Assembly (NCBI GenBank): GCA_949318235.1
Contig: OX439132.1
Location: 1,084,909-1,148,908 of the forward strand
Reading direction: 5' to 3'
DNA length: 64,000 bases
From: Ecdyonurus torrentis
Lineage: Eukaryota; Arthropoda; Insecta; Ephemeroptera; Heptageniidae
Shown here: positions 1-26,800 of the stretch, piece by piece
Position numbering within the stretch: position 1 is the stretch's first letter
How the letters are laid out: each line of letters begins with the position of its first letter
Made by a program: the position numbers and the translations under genes
Notes under the pieces: model-generated
Databases searched by the model: none
The model's input: the letters and a program-made list of their open reading frames with translations, nothing else
What the model was told of the DNA's origin: nothing

Positions 1-306
1 TCCGATCCAATGCTCTGAACATTCCTATTAAATTATTAATAAATATAATTTCTGAAATGGTCTGACATTAAAGTGTTATAAAAGCGTGCCACTAAACACT
101 ACTATCAATTTCAAAAGTCACGGCCCCCTCACTTCAGAATCAAATTACTTAGTGACCGAGGTATTAATATTGACACGCACATATTAAAACATATTTCATG
201 TGAAGCTATAGGTAGCGTGCGGGTTATCTGATCCCCTCTATTATAATACTTGACTTTGACTGTCAAATCTGATTCATTATCTATATTGCATACTGTAGTG
301 AGTGGG

Positions 307-310
<4 letters not shown>

Positions 311-390
<80 letters not shown>
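311..390. repeat. (AG)n microsatellite
   Basis: An uninterrupted run of about 40 AG dinucleotides. Confidence 0.98.
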
Positions 391-393
<3 letters not shown>

Positions 394-530
394 ATAATTA
401 TCTAATATGAAAACACGGAAAATATTGGATTTTTTGACATAAAAACTAATTAAAAATAATTCCTAAAACATGAGTATAAACATATTAAATAAATGTATTA
501 TAAACAGTTTAAATTTTAATTTCTTTTAGT

Positions 531-860
531 TTTATGTGGTTCCATTCATGTTAAAGTCGACATCATAAGTGAGTACTAAATAACATGGGCCAGTATATGG
601 GAAAAATTACAAATTTTGCCAGTTTAAAAATACTTCGCAATATTTTTGAGAACATTGATACTGTTAACAGAGGTTGAATTAGTTTTTCAAAAAATAAAAA
701 GCTAAGTTTCGAAATAAAATAGCCAAAAACTACGTTTATCTTATGCTGAGCAATAATGCTGTTCGTAAACACTGTTCTCTTGCACCAAAAAAATGCGCAA
801 AAAAATGCTGAATGCCTCCAAGCGCATTATAAATATGACGTCATCCGCATGCACCCTATA
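531..860 (-). mobile_element. Family A inverted-terminal element, minus orientation
   Basis: Reverse-complement copy of the roughly 320-bp family also seen at 29056-29378, 33726-34032 and 60054-60369. Shared landmarks are GCATGACGTCAT near one end, GAGCAATGAATAACATTGC, and a CACCCTATA-type terminus. About 45 bases near 754-798 resemble part of family B (GTTCGTAAACCCTGTTC) and look like an insertion or recombination product. No coding capacity. Confidence 0.8.
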
Positions 861-1297
861 CTGATAACTGATAAATTACGTAACTTCTTATTTCCGTGCA
901 TATGATTAGAACAAAAAAAGTGCTCCAATTTTATATGAGTTAATATATAGGAGATAATAATGTGTAAGCTATATAACGAGATAAAGATGATGGATGATAT
1001 AGTATAATTAATTGTGAAAGTTCCTTGCGGTGCAGTTCAAATTAAGTCGTCTTATCTTATCAGAGATTTAGATAAGAGAACCTAGCTGTTATCATTAAGT
1101 AAACATGCGCTTGCAAACTAGGAATTTTAGTAGGTGCAGTCTGTTGCGCTAATATATATCATAAAACTGTATACAATACATGTACGTATATAATTAATTA
1201 AATATTCAATTAAATAAATAAATAAACATGAAATAAATAAATAAGCGTTGGTTATTATATTTTGTTATATATATATAGTAATTTTTTTTCCTTTTTT

Positions 1298-1301
<4 letters not shown>

Positions 1302-1353
<52 letters not shown>
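1302..1353. repeat. (CT)n microsatellite
   Basis: About 26 CT units, followed by a TGTGTCTC transition. Confidence 0.97.
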
Positions 1354-1357
<4 letters not shown>

Positions 1358-1685
1358 CTCAACCTCTCTGGGCAGATGTGTGCACTATTAAAAATGCATG
1401 ATAATAAAAATATACATTTAAAAGTTTGGAGCATGGCTATGTTCTAGAGTCAAATTTAAATGAAAGTAAAAAGCTACTGCAGCGAGAATTAAAAATATTA
1501 ACAGCCAATTGCTTAAACTACACAGAAAACATAAAATGTAGAAATTGTTCAGTTACATAGGTGTAACTCTTCAGTACAAATCAATAACTTATTGGTTGAC
1601 AAAAGTTTAAACAGTAACTTGTTAGTATAAACGTTATTTCTTCAGTGGGAAATAGTTATAGGTCTTTACATCTTAAAAAACTTTG

Positions 1686-1686
<1 letters not shown>

Positions 1687-1756
<70 letters not shown>

Positions 1757-1763
1757 TATTATA
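1687..1763. repeat. (TA)n microsatellite
   Basis: Perfect TA run with an imperfect right edge. Confidence 0.97.
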
Positions 1764-2497
1764 TATCTAACAAATTTCATATAAAAAAAATGTCTAAATA
1801 GTAATTAACTTTATAGATAATTTATGTCCATGTAATTGAAATTGCATCACATCACATGTATTAATTCAATTTAACATTTTCACTAAAAGGAAAAATGGGT
1901 TTAAAAAAAAAGAAGTATATATATACTGTATATTTGCCTGGTGATTAAATCACGCAGAAATATGATAATATACGTTATTTAATTATTTTTATTTTGTGTT
2001 AATTGGTTTTCTCCTAAAACAAAACTCCCAAAATTGTAAAGAGTATATCAAGTTAAATCAAATTCCCCGCGCCGCATTTAATTGGCTATTGCACTGTATA
2101 CCGCTAAGCCACATTGCATAAAACTGCATGCACATGCAGCGAGGTTAAATATATTAGATACACGTGGCACGTGCGTGGTCTTGGCGAATGTTGCCAAAAA
2201 CACAAAAGTGAATTTAAGCCAACTCTCAACTCGACACGGTATATAAGACACTATACATATAAAAGCAATTGCAATTTGTATGCTATGGCTATTAGAAGAT
2301 TTATAATACAAGCGCGCTGTAAAATAATACATGACACGGCAATGTACGAGTACGTGGCTCGTTTTGTCTTGTTTGCTTGTTTGCTAGCTGTAGCTTTTTG
2401 TGACATAATGTATATAATTTATTAAAACAACAAAATAAACTATTTTAATATTTTATGCGTCAAAAATATTTATTAAAAATAATTGAGTTGTGTGTCG

Positions 2498-2499
<2 letters not shown>

Positions 2500-2540
<41 letters not shown>
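2500..2540. repeat. Poly(A) tract
   Basis: About 40 consecutive A residues. No recognisable SINE or LINE body lies upstream. Similar A or T runs occur at 2742-2774, 4083-4115, 4266-4303, 7219-7243 and 18571-18600. Confidence 0.95.
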
Positions 2541-2543
<3 letters not shown>

Positions 2544-2741
2544 TGTTTGTTTAAATTTGGTAGTTTTTTTTTTTAATACAATATATTTTAACCTTCTCAT
2601 CTAATGCGAAAATAATAATAATAGCTCAATATAAAATATAATAATAAATAATTAAATAGTTGAAATGTGTTTTAACCAGTGATGACATAGGTTTATCGCT
2701 TATAGAGATTAGCTCTAGCAGAAATATCCTATTGAGTTCAC

Positions 2742-2778
<37 letters not shown>

Positions 2779-3111
2779 CATTGATGTCATACGTATAACG
2801 TAAAACGTAAATGTTGTCAAATTCGAACAGCTTAAATAATTTTGCTTTACAAAACAATTTTTACATTTAACATATAAAATACAGCATAAACTATGATGTT
2901 ATGCATAAATGTTACATATAAATATATATAAAAACAAGATAGCATAATTATTACACCATTATATTTGTACTCATGTTTTTGCTGTTTTTCTCTTTTCCTC
3001 GCGTCTTTTTATTTACTAATTTAACTGTCACCAAAAAACATGCTTGCGCTCACTGCATTCGCGGTATGCACGCAGTATAGTCAGTAAGTATGTATAAGTA
3101 TGTATAACTAT

Positions 3112-3336
3112 ACAATGGAGGATATCGGTTTAAAAAATTCGTAAAAATTTTCTATGGCTTTAAAACACGTAAAAGTATGTCTAGTATTTCTCATTTAAAT
3201 TTCTCCAAAATCGGAGGAGTAGTTTTCTCAAAAATAGCAAAAAACGTGTTTTCCCCCATAAGCGTAATGTTAAATTAGGGGACCCTTAGCTTTCCCCGCA
3301 TCACCCCGCGCGCTAAACCGATAACCTCCATTCATT
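3112..3336. mobile_element. Family N terminal-inverted-repeat element
   Basis: Bounded by AATGGAGGATATCGGTTTA on the left and its near complement TAAACCGATAACCTCCATT on the right. The interior carries AAAACACGTAAAAGTATGTC, whose complement is the core of the 124-bp tandem repeat at 18639-19160. A longer copy lies at 40017-40482. No ORF, so a non-autonomous element. Confidence 0.75.
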
Positions 3337-3678
3337 ACAAGTATAATTAAAGTAAAATAACACACGCATGCACATACATTAAAAAACTATAGGATTACAG
3401 ATTATGTGTGTTGAATGAAACTCAATTGCGATGGTTTCTTCATTTCTTTTTCATTTTACATTAAAAATAATAATAAATTTAATAATACTTTAACAACACA
3501 AAAATATATATATAAATCATACGAATTATGGTACTTCATATGTACGTACATACGATAGTAATTAATATGCAGTACATGTACGCATGGTTTAAAAATACGT
3601 GGAAAAACGTGTTTTAAGTTTTAAGATTAAAAAAAAAAGGGTCTTGACATTTAATGTTTTGACCACAGTATATTATAC

Positions 3679-3862
3679 AGTAGTCCATCTCCTATAGCGG
3701 GAATGTCAGATCGAATGCGCGCCATAATTCCGACTGGGTGAAGTTGTCAGAACTACACGTAACATTACTTCAAATTACGGCTTCTAGTTCTGTCACCTTC
3801 ACCCAGTCGGAATTATGGCGCGCATTCGATCTGACATTCCCGCTATAGGAGATGGACTACTA
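3679..3862. mobile_element. Palindromic (fold-back) element, family H
   Basis: Arms of about 65 bases are near-perfect complements (left starts AGTAGTCCATCTCC, right ends GGAGATGGACTACT). They are separated by about 55 bases. Non-coding, with MITE-like length and structure. Confidence 0.8.
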
Positions 3863-4082
3863 CATACTACAGCATATTGTCCTTTGTTTTTCTTTTTTTA
3901 TTAATATGTTTAACAGTGATTGAAATTTAAAAATAAGAATAATAAATGCGTTTGTAAGAAGAGTCAGTTTTGTGTAGCCAGGCAAGACCTGCAATCGGGC
4001 TGACTTTTCAAAAAGAGTATATATTATATAACAAGTATTTTTAATTAATATATAGGCCTATATGTGTATGTATCAACAACAA

Positions 4083-4117
<35 letters not shown>

Positions 4118-4264
4118 AGACGGACCAGGGCAATGTAAATATATATGTAGGTATATGCATGTGGTCATGCATATAGTTTCATATGTACATTAAAACTAGT
4201 GAATATTGTTGAACTATTGTAATGGATGTCCGTTACTGAATGCGGCGTGCGTGGGGCCTCATTC

Positions 4265-4306
<42 letters not shown>

Positions 4307-5316
4307 GTATCATCTACTGTGTGTTTTGACAAAATAATTCATTTTAATTCAATAATTATAAACAATATAGCCGCTCTAAAAAATATATAACTTTGTATTT
4401 GAACGCCAAGATTGTTGAAATTCCTTTAGATGGCGTGGTTACTCTTTGGTCCGCATATATCTGTCCTTATAGCGATTGAGTGTAAGGACGTGTGATCTAG
4501 AGCATGTTCCCAATACACCTTTGATCATCTGAACATAATTGCAAAACATCGTCTATCAATCCCTGTATCAAACTTACATTTTAGCTGGATTAACACCGCC
4601 ACGACATTGAAGAAGAAAATCACAAAAAACTAACGCACTGAATTACGTGCACTTTGCATTATACTGCATTTAAAAATTGCATTACTTATATGTGACGTCA
4701 CAAAGCTACAGTACGACACTTGTAAGAATGTATTTGAAGTATGTTCATGTAGAGTGAGGACTTACGTTAGTTTGAGTATAGATAGTGAGCCAAGAGCTAT
4801 TTTAATGTGTAGTGCTCTCTCTAGCTAGCCCCTATACACAACATATGCCAGCAAATATATTTTTATATTACGAAATCACAAATATGTGCACTTCAGTTAC
4901 ATTGTATAGCACTCTATATAAGTAAGTCAGCTATACAAACTGCAGCTGATGTGAGATCGAGAGCGATATATGTTTTTTCAAGTTTATGACATTGTGTAAT
5001 CTTTTTTAATTGAAGAAATATACTCGTTTCAGTCATTTTCATTCAAGGACAACATTAAATACTTATTAGCTCAATTTTAGAAACATTTTATTCATAAAGA
5101 ATCTAATACTGTATACTATAATTAATAATATCTCTGCTGCAAAAATATAGGCAATACCGTAATAGTATAAATAATTAATTTAAAAATATATTATATAGAA
5201 CTTTGATTTCACCTCAGCAAACGTCTTTTTTTTTTTATTGAATTTCATAAATTAAAAAATAGTTCAATTATATTCATAATATTAGATACATTTTTAAATT
5301 TTAAAATTAAGCTATT

Positions 5317-5318
<2 letters not shown>

Positions 5319-5384
<66 letters not shown>
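5319..5384. repeat. (AG)n microsatellite
   Basis: About 33 AG units. Confidence 0.98.
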
Positions 5385-5386
<2 letters not shown>

Positions 5387-5938
5387 ACTTTCGTGTTCAA
5401 AAATGACGTTTGGCCAAATATTTGACGACGCCTGTGACGTTATTTGATCTTTATCTAACACAAACATGGCGTAAGTGTGTAATCCTGTATGCAATCATCC
5501 CATTCCTATTGCTTCAAAGCAATACCAATTAACTGACTAAATAAATTACGTAATTTTGTTCTTTCAGTTTATGACGATCATCATTATTGTTACTATTTTG
5601 GAATTACCTCCAAAACAACAATCATAATTTAGAATAAGTTGCATGTACTGCAAAGCATAATTATTATTCCATATAGCATAAATTATGTTAATGTAAATAA
5701 AAGTTGATGAATGTTGCTATTGCATAACTCCAGTTATTATGCTATAATCAATAATAAATGTTATATATATCATTACAGCAATTTTTATATATATTTCCGC
5801 AATTTAGCAATATTTATGCTATAATACCATACAGAGAATATAATAGCATATAAATTACGTAATTTCTTCTTCATGATTTTGATTATATGGAATGATATTT
5901 TATGTTAATAAAAATCGCCGTAATACATTGCTCTGTAG

Positions 5939-6051
<113 letters not shown>

Positions 6052-6139
6052 AAATATTTGATATATTAGAAGCTTTGTGGGTGACAACGAAGTCTGGAAT
6101 AACGGCTTGATATTGAGTGCAATATCAAATGCACTATAT

Positions 6140-6344
6140 TGGGGGGGGGGGGGGAGAAAAAAAGAAAGGGAGGGAGAGGAGAGGAGAGAAGAAAAGAAAA
6201 GAAAAGAAAAGAAAAGAAAAGAAAAGAAAAGAAAAGAAAAGAAAAGAAAAGAAAAGAAAAGAAAAGAAAAGAAAAGAAAAGAAAAGAAAAGAAAAGAAAA
6301 AAAAAAAGAAAAGAAAAGAAAAGAAAGGAAAAAAAAAAAAAAAA
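6140..6344. repeat. G-run followed by (AAAAG)n pentanucleotide satellite
   Basis: A run of about 14 G residues passes into a purine-only tract dominated by AAAAG repeats and ending in poly(A). The whole segment is a homopurine/homopyrimidine strand pair of about 200 bases. Lysine- and phenylalanine-rich ORFs across it are artefacts. Confidence 0.95.
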
Positions 6345-6992
6345 GCTTATATTGCAAGCTGAAAACATAACATAATATGCAAAATTTCAGTAAGTTTAAG
6401 CCACAAAAAAATTAAAATGATATTTAGTTTTCTGCATTTCCAGCATTTTTCCAAACAATAAATTCTGCAAATAAAATAAAAATTCACATGGAAAAAAAAA
6501 TAAGATTTTTATGATGTTATTGCTCTATATATTGGTTTAGAGCTGGTGTTATTGTAAGCCTCTTGGATCATATATACGACAACTAACTTACCTGTGCATG
6601 TTATGCATGGTCGATGTCCCCGCACATATATGTAGTGCTATAGCTCCAGCACAGTACAGCACAGTCAGGTGTTATCAGTGAGATGAAGATGTGATGACAG
6701 AGCGCTGCACTATACTGCACTGCACGCCTAGACACTTGAAGCTTATCAGATAACCACGTGACATAACGAATTGCAAACCATCTTTTTTATCTTCCCAATA
6801 TTTACACTACCGCACGGATAAAACAAAAAATTACGTAATTTACTCTACATTTATCTCATATAGAATACATATCAAGGTGTTTTCATATTATACATTATTG
6901 ATTTTTGGCATGGAAAAAAAACAAAAACATTATTATAAAAAATAAAAAAATAAAAATAATAATAATAAAAAAAAGAATTGATATGCAGAAGG

Positions 6993-7212
6993 ACAAAAAT
7001 AAATACGCGATAAATACGTAATAATTATGCTAGCTAATTTTCAGCACAATTTGTTCTATACAACATAATTTATGCTATACTGCATAATAACTATGTTACA
7101 TAGCATAAATATTATGTTGTACAGCATAATTATTTGTTATGTCGTTTTTATTTAACATCATTTATGCTTTAATGTTATCAATACAACATACATTACGTAA
7201 TTTATATTTTTC

Positions 7213-7220
<8 letters not shown>
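6993..7220 (+). mobile_element. Family F element
   Basis: AT-rich element with repeated GCATAATTTATGC motifs, bounded by TACGTAATAATTATGCTAGC on one side and ATTACGTAATTTAT on the other. Other copies are at 7455-7652 (minus), 7795-8015, 8645-9385 (split), 44045-44215 (minus), 57757-57962 and 60390-60650 (minus). Non-coding. Confidence 0.75.
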
Positions 7221-7243
<23 letters not shown>

Positions 7244-7454
7244 TCTAACTTTTTGTTTTTGTTTTTTTGATTACATGAATAATTATGCTGTGTAAGACAT
7301 AACCATAATTGTGTGTAATAAAACATAAAGCATAAATTTAGTTATGAATAAATAATTGCTGAAATCGTGATTTTTAGATTTGTTTACTTTTGTATGCGAA
7401 CAAAAATAACTCCGCAACAATTATGCTAACCCCCGATATTATATTGCAGCAACA

Positions 7455-7652
7455 TTTCAATGCATGGAAATAACCAATTTATGTAATTTATGCTACATTT
7501 ATGTCATTATAGCATAAATGATGCTAAATATTAAAATAACTTATTCTGTACAACATTATACAGTATTTATGCTAGAAAACAGTTATGCATTGATTATGCT
7601 GAATTGAACACAATGAGCTAGCATAATAATTATGTATTTATTTTTGCTCGGG
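7455..7652 (-). mobile_element. Family F element
   Basis: Reverse-orientation copy. It runs from a degenerate TTTATGTAATTTATGC end to GAGCTAGCATAATAATTATG. Confidence 0.65.
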
Positions 7653-7794
7653 CGTGTGCATTGCAAATGCTAAGAAATTGCATGCAAATTATAAATAACG
7701 AGTTTTTATTTTAATTTTTACAATAAATAAATTTAAATAAAAATAAATTGTACAGGTATAATCTTTACGATACAAAAAAATCGAATAAAGAAAA

Positions 7795-8015
7795 CAAAAT
7801 AAATACGAAATAATTATGCTAACCCATTTTCAGCACAATTTGGTCCAAACAGCATAATTTATGCTATACAACATAATAACTATGTAAAAAAAGCATAAAT
7901 ATTATTTTGTACAGTATATAATTATTTACGTTTTCAAAATTAGCATAAATCATGCTATAATTTCATGAAAGCAGCATAAATTACGTAATTTATGCTGCTT
8001 ACTTTACGAAAACGT
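7795..8015 (+). mobile_element. Family F element
   Basis: Starts ATACGAAATAATTATGC and ends with ATTACGTAATTTATGCTGC. It shares order and internal GCATAA motifs with the neighbouring copies. Confidence 0.65.
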
Positions 8016-8412
8016 TTCCGCGTAGAAAAAAATGCATTGCATGTACTACGCGTACATAATCGAGCTCAATGAAAACTAAGGTCCAACAATACACTATCAT
8101 ATACGTGTCCACTATATACAATAGAAAACATAATATTGATACACTCGCTCCATTGAGAGATTACGACCGGAACCAGACACTTTTCTCATGCAGTTAACTG
8201 TTGGCGTGCGCTCAATTTCTCGTTGTATGATCTTTACATATATAGGTATAACAGCAATCACGGCTTACATAATCTATATTAGTTATTGTTTTAGTGCAGA
8301 GTAAACACAGAAAATTCACATGACGTCAGCAATGCATCATGTTATTGGAATTTTTCTTTATTTGCATTTTAAAACTTATAGCTTTGCTTTTAAAATTAGA
8401 CACGATTGTGAT

Positions 8413-8515
8413 AATGTGGGTGTATGTGCATGACGTCATATTTAATGCGCTTGGAAGCCATACTGGAGTAGTGAATAATATTGCTGAGCATAGGACAAAC
8501 TTTGCTCAAACACTT
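8413..8515 (+). mobile_element. Truncated family A fragment
   Basis: About 100 bases match the left part of the family A copy at 33726. Shared landmarks are GCATGACGTCATATTTA and GCTGAGCATAGGACAAAC. The right part is absent. This fragment explains part of a 108-codon ORF that crosses it. Confidence 0.6.
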
Positions 8516-8644
8516 ATAATCTCTCTGTGTTTAATTAAAGGGGAAAAAACACCGCAGTTTGGGTCAATACCTGATAAGGCCCTTGCTGGTAATTCTATTC
8601 TTTTATTTATTACTATCAAATCTTTTTATTATGTATCATACATA

Positions 8645-9385
8645 GATATAAAAATAAATACGTAATAATTATGCTAGCTCATTGTCAACACGGCTTGTTT
8701 AACGATGAACCTCAGACCTAGAACGCCCCCTTTTTTCAAAAACCTTATCGTGAATTTTTTTTTTAATTATTTTTGGGTAGATCTCATCTTTACAAAATAG
8801 AAGTTCAAGTATAATTTCTTCATAATTGCCATACATTTCTCACAATTAATTTTTAACCATTTTTATTTTGCCCCGAAATTCAAAATCAATGTTATTCAAA
8901 TGGGCAAACTAACGCTTAAGTTTCTCAAACCAGAAATAATTTTGAAATATAAAACAAAAAGTAATCAATAGAGATTGGACATATCTATAACGTCAGAAAG
9001 TTTGAAAAAAAGTTGTCAAACCAAATTTTTTTTAAATTGAAAAAACAAAAACACAATGCTAATCATATGCAAATTTTAATCCTAATTATCTCGAGTCACA
9101 AATATTGTTTGAATATTCTGTTAACTGGAGCTCGTAGATCATGACATTTTTTAACCCCCTTAAAGTTTTTAAAAAAAAGTTATCAAACCAATTTTGAGAT
9201 ATTTTGCTTTTGCTAGGTCTGAGGTTAATCCTTAATACAGCATAATTTATGCTATATTGCATGATAACTATGCTACTTAGCATAAATATTATGTTGTATA
9301 GCATAATTATTTATGTTGTTCTAATTTAGCATAATTTATGCTATAATGACATAAATGCAGCATAAATTACGTAATTTATTATTGG
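8645..9385 (+). mobile_element. Family F element split by a TTAA-flanked insertion
   Basis: The left part (8645-8702) and right part (9232-9385) join into one ordinary family F element when the intervening 8703-9231 is removed. The junction then reads TTGTTTAATACAGC, matching TTGTTCAATACAGC in the intact copy at 57757-57962. Confidence 0.75.
8703..9231. mobile_element. TTAA-flanked non-autonomous DNA transposon
   Basis: A 529-bp insertion between two TTAA tetranucleotides (8699-8702 and 9232-9235). Its termini are inverted repeats of about 19 bases, CGATGAACCTCAGACCTAG and its complement with two differences. TTAA target duplication is typical of piggyBac-like and Kolobok-like transposons. 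No transposase ORF is present. Confidence 0.8.
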
Positions 9386-9392
9386 CAATGTA

Positions 9393-9512
9393 CAGCTCTG
9401 GCCAAAAGTTCCCGAACGGGGCAGCGGCGGCCGCTGCGTTTTCTCATAAAGATAACACAGTGTCGTTGCGGGTTGCCTATGCAAATCGTTCAGGAACTTT
9501 TGGCCAGAGCTG
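9393..9512. mobile_element. Family E 120-bp TA-flanked MITE, copy 1
   Basis: Inverted ends CAGCTCTGGCCAAAAGTTCC and GGAACTTTTGGCCAGAGCTG are flanked by TA on both sides, as expected for Tc1/mariner-type insertion. The interior is GC-rich. Copies at 27244-27363 and 36913-37034 share the interior ATTTTCTCATAAAG-like core. Confidence 0.85.
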
Positions 9513-9774
9513 TACATATAGCATAGTCGATTTATCATTAATATTTATTAAAAATAAATATTAGGAAAAAATCGTCTATATGATAGATTTTATTTAAAAG
9601 AATTGATAGAAAAACGCATAGATACTGTAGATTAGGGAAAATTGGGGTATGGACTATCTCCCATTTCCCAATTTTATTTAAAAGAAAAAAAATATTTATA
9701 AAATTGAGTTATTGATAGGAAAGTATGAGAAATAATAAAAATAAAATGTTATTATTAATAGACACAAAATGGTT

Positions 9775-9780
9775 TTTATT
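9775..9780 (-). promoter_or_regulatory. PPAN polyadenylation signal
   Basis: AATAAA on the minus strand, about 42 bases past the PPAN stop codon. Confidence 0.75.
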
Positions 9781-9821
9781 TAATTTGAACTTAGAACAGA
9801 ATCGATATACAAATTAAAAAA

Positions 9822-23697
<13,876 letters not shown>

Positions 23698-23893
23698 TGG
23701 AAGACTGTATTTATTATTATTATTTTAATTTATTAAATAATATATTCTCAATTAATTTAATTATTAAAAGAGCCAAAAACTGGCAACAATATTTCTTAAC
23801 TTTTTATCACGTGTCTTAAATTTTTTTCAGCTGTTAAGTTTTTTGAATTTCGTTCGTCTTTTGTTTTGTTATTTTTGCAGCTGTTTTGAAAAA
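23698..23893. promoter_or_regulatory. Bidirectional promoter of PPAN and ZZZ3-like genes
   Basis: Only 196 bases separate the two divergent start codons, so core promoters and 5' UTRs of both genes must lie here unless upstream non-coding exons exist. The tract is AT-rich with no TATA box clearly placed for either gene. CAGCTGTTAAG and GCAGCTGTTTTG are repeated on the ZZZ3 side. Confidence 0.65.
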
Positions 23894-26800
23894 ATGTCTT
23901 CTAGAAATAGCACAGAAAATGACAACGTTGATAATGAAAACGGTGATGGAGATGATGAATTTTATTTCGAGTCCGATCACTTAGCTTTAAAAGAAAATAA
24001 AGATTATAAGAGTTTATTAAAAACTTTGGTACTACTTCAAGTGCAAAGAACACAGGCAATACAAGTAAGTTTTGTTGAACCGGCTTTTGTAATGACATTT
24101 TTAAAAACAAACTTTATTTTTAATTATTAGGATATTGATAAGATCCAGGAGATTGAAAAGTCTGCATTAGAAGATCCAATTGGTTTCGTGGATAAATTGA
24201 ACAAGAGAGAAGATCTGGGTATTCCGCCTCAGTTGCAGTTAGCCGAGGTAAAATATTTATTACCGGTATTGTGCTGTCAATATGACATACACATACTTTA
24301 CAACATACAATACAACATACACATATCTTTACTGCATATGGGATGGGTCAAAAAAGTATACATTATTCATTTTTGCATATTTTGGATTTTATATTTCAAT
24401 AATATTAAAGAAATATTTCATATACATATTATATACGTACATAGCCGTTTTAGATGTATGTTGTACACCCATTGTGTTTAATAATAAATAAATAAATAAA
24501 TAAATAAATATTATATACATAGCCGTATGTAGGCCGTAGGTATCTTAAAACCTGTCAAATGTCAAGTATGAATGTAACATAATACATAATTTTCCCCCCT
24601 CCCCTCCCCTTCTTTATTTGTTTATTTATTTCCACCGAGAAACAGGTACAGTACATATAAATATCATATTATATGGCATGTACGCCAGAAAAAAAAATGA
24701 ATATTGGAAAACTCATTCAAACAATTAAGGCATTCTGGCAATTTCGACAAAGAACCTGCCCGATTACATGGTGCAATATTTTCTACTATGTACACGTAAT
24801 TGCTTCGTGGTCCAAACAAAAAGATTTCTAAAGTTTTACTATGGTGGTTGTCCATTATAAGCAGCATATAATAATATAATACTATAACAGCAGCAGTTAT
24901 TGCTGCCATCAATGCCTCTGTGCAAAAAAAAAAAAAAAAGCATCTGCAATGTTAAGTGAATGGCCACTAGTCCTACCATGCTGTGGCAGTGAGTGTAGTG
25001 CCTTGTTCACATTGAGCTTTTTGTAATTGGAATTGCTAATTACTTTCACTTAAGAAAATTTCTTGATTGTTAAGTATTTACTAATTTTCCAATTAGCATT
25101 TTCACTTAAGAACTTTTTTTCTTAATTTTCCAATTAGTATTTTCACTTAACAATTTTTTTTTCTTAAGTGGGTAATTAGAAGAATTTTATTGTTAATTTC
25201 AATTCAATTAAGAATCAAACCCAACTTGATCCTTAATTGATTTTTGGTATTGCAAATTTTTTGAAAAAGGGTTTCCAATAGATTTTATGATAAGAAATTG
25301 ATAAATTAATAATTTTTTTAACAGAATATTATAATATTTTTTATTTTTCATATTAATTACTCTTTTAGAATTTTTAGAATTATTATTATTTTAATATTAT
25401 TTTTGTTTTGGGGGGTTTCCACTCAAATTTGGTACGTACATTGCATAAATACTCATGAACTTTTTTTTTTATAATTTTGTAACTTCAACCCCAATCAAAT
25501 TTTTACCCCGAAAATTAAAGTTCGATCTTGTTTCTGAACATAAGAAAGTCACTTAATTACCTCTGGTTATCTTAACGTGCCAAAGACAATAGGTGGTAAT
25601 TAAAATTTTGTAACTTCAACCCTCATTGAGATTAGGGGTATAGTGTACCCCGAAAGTTGAATATTTTTATCCAATCACAACAAAGTTGTTAATATGATAT
25701 GGGATATGGGTATAACTTGACATGCCAATTAAGCACAATGAGCATAATTGAAATTCTGTAACTTCATCTCTTATCAAGATTAGGGGTAGTTCACCCAGAA
25801 CACTTCTCGTATTTAAGCGTAGCAGTCGCTTTAAATGGTTCCCATTTCTTTTTGTGGCGCTCATAAATGAGAACCTATATATTTCTTTACAAAACTAACC
25901 CGTCCTTATATTGATAAAGGGTTTAAGTTACAGAAATTTAATTATTATACCCTCATTGTTCTTGGCATGTTGAATTACCAAGGTAAATGACTATGCTGCG
26001 CTAACATAAGAAATTTATTTTTTTGGGTAAACTACCCCATATCTTAATAAGTATTAAAACTACAAAAGTTGCTCCCCCCCCCCCCCCCCCCCCTCTCTCA
26101 TATTCATATTTGTTACAATTACTTTTATTGTCTTTGGCACGTTAATCTAGCCATGTATAAGCTATACTTATGTTGCCTGGCTCATGCGAATGTGTCAGAA
26201 GGCCCTCGGATAAAAGACCCTGGCTGTGCACGCAGGTAAAGCATATCGGCGAGCGGCACACAGGTAGGGTCTTTTGTCGTAGGGCCTTTTGCCCGCGGGC
26301 CTTCTGTCTGTATACGGGCTCATGCAGATAAAGCATAACTTCAATTTTCCCCTAAAGGTGAAATTTTTATATTTTAATATTCACGGATATTTAGGCAATT
26401 TACCAAGTTGACTGGAAAGGCCTAAAATAAAATTAATAAAATACAAAAAAAGTAATAATATATAATAATTATAAAAAATATTTATAATTATATAATGAAT
26501 AATAAAAAATTTAATAAAATTTATTAATTTATCAATAAAATATATTAAAATCTATTGAAAAGCATTTTCCGAAAAAATTTGGACTAAAAAAATTAATTAA
26601 GAATCAACTTGGGTTTGATTCTTACGTAAATTCAAATTTTGAAAAAAATTCTTCTAATTACTCACTTAAGAAAAAAATTAAGAAAAAAATTTGTTAAGTG
26701 AAACCAATTAAGAAAATTCTTAAGTGAAAAATCAGTTTCAATGTGAACACCAATCGTTCTTAAGTGAAAGTAATTAGCAATTCCAATTACAAAAAGCTCA

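Noticed and set aside
2114..2425. 103-codon ORF
   Set aside because: No splice or promoter context, low-complexity AT-rich surroundings, and an equally long antisense ORF.
6066..6375. Lys/Glu-rich and Phe-rich ORFs
   Set aside because: Translation of the (AAAAG)n satellite in several frames.
8339..8665. 108-codon ORF
   Set aside because: Crosses a truncated family A repeat and the edge of a family F element.
23843..23893. Upstream extension of ZZZ3 from TTG at 23843
   Set aside because: No ATG, hydrophobic residues unlike ZZZ3, and the ATG at 23894 has an A-rich start context.
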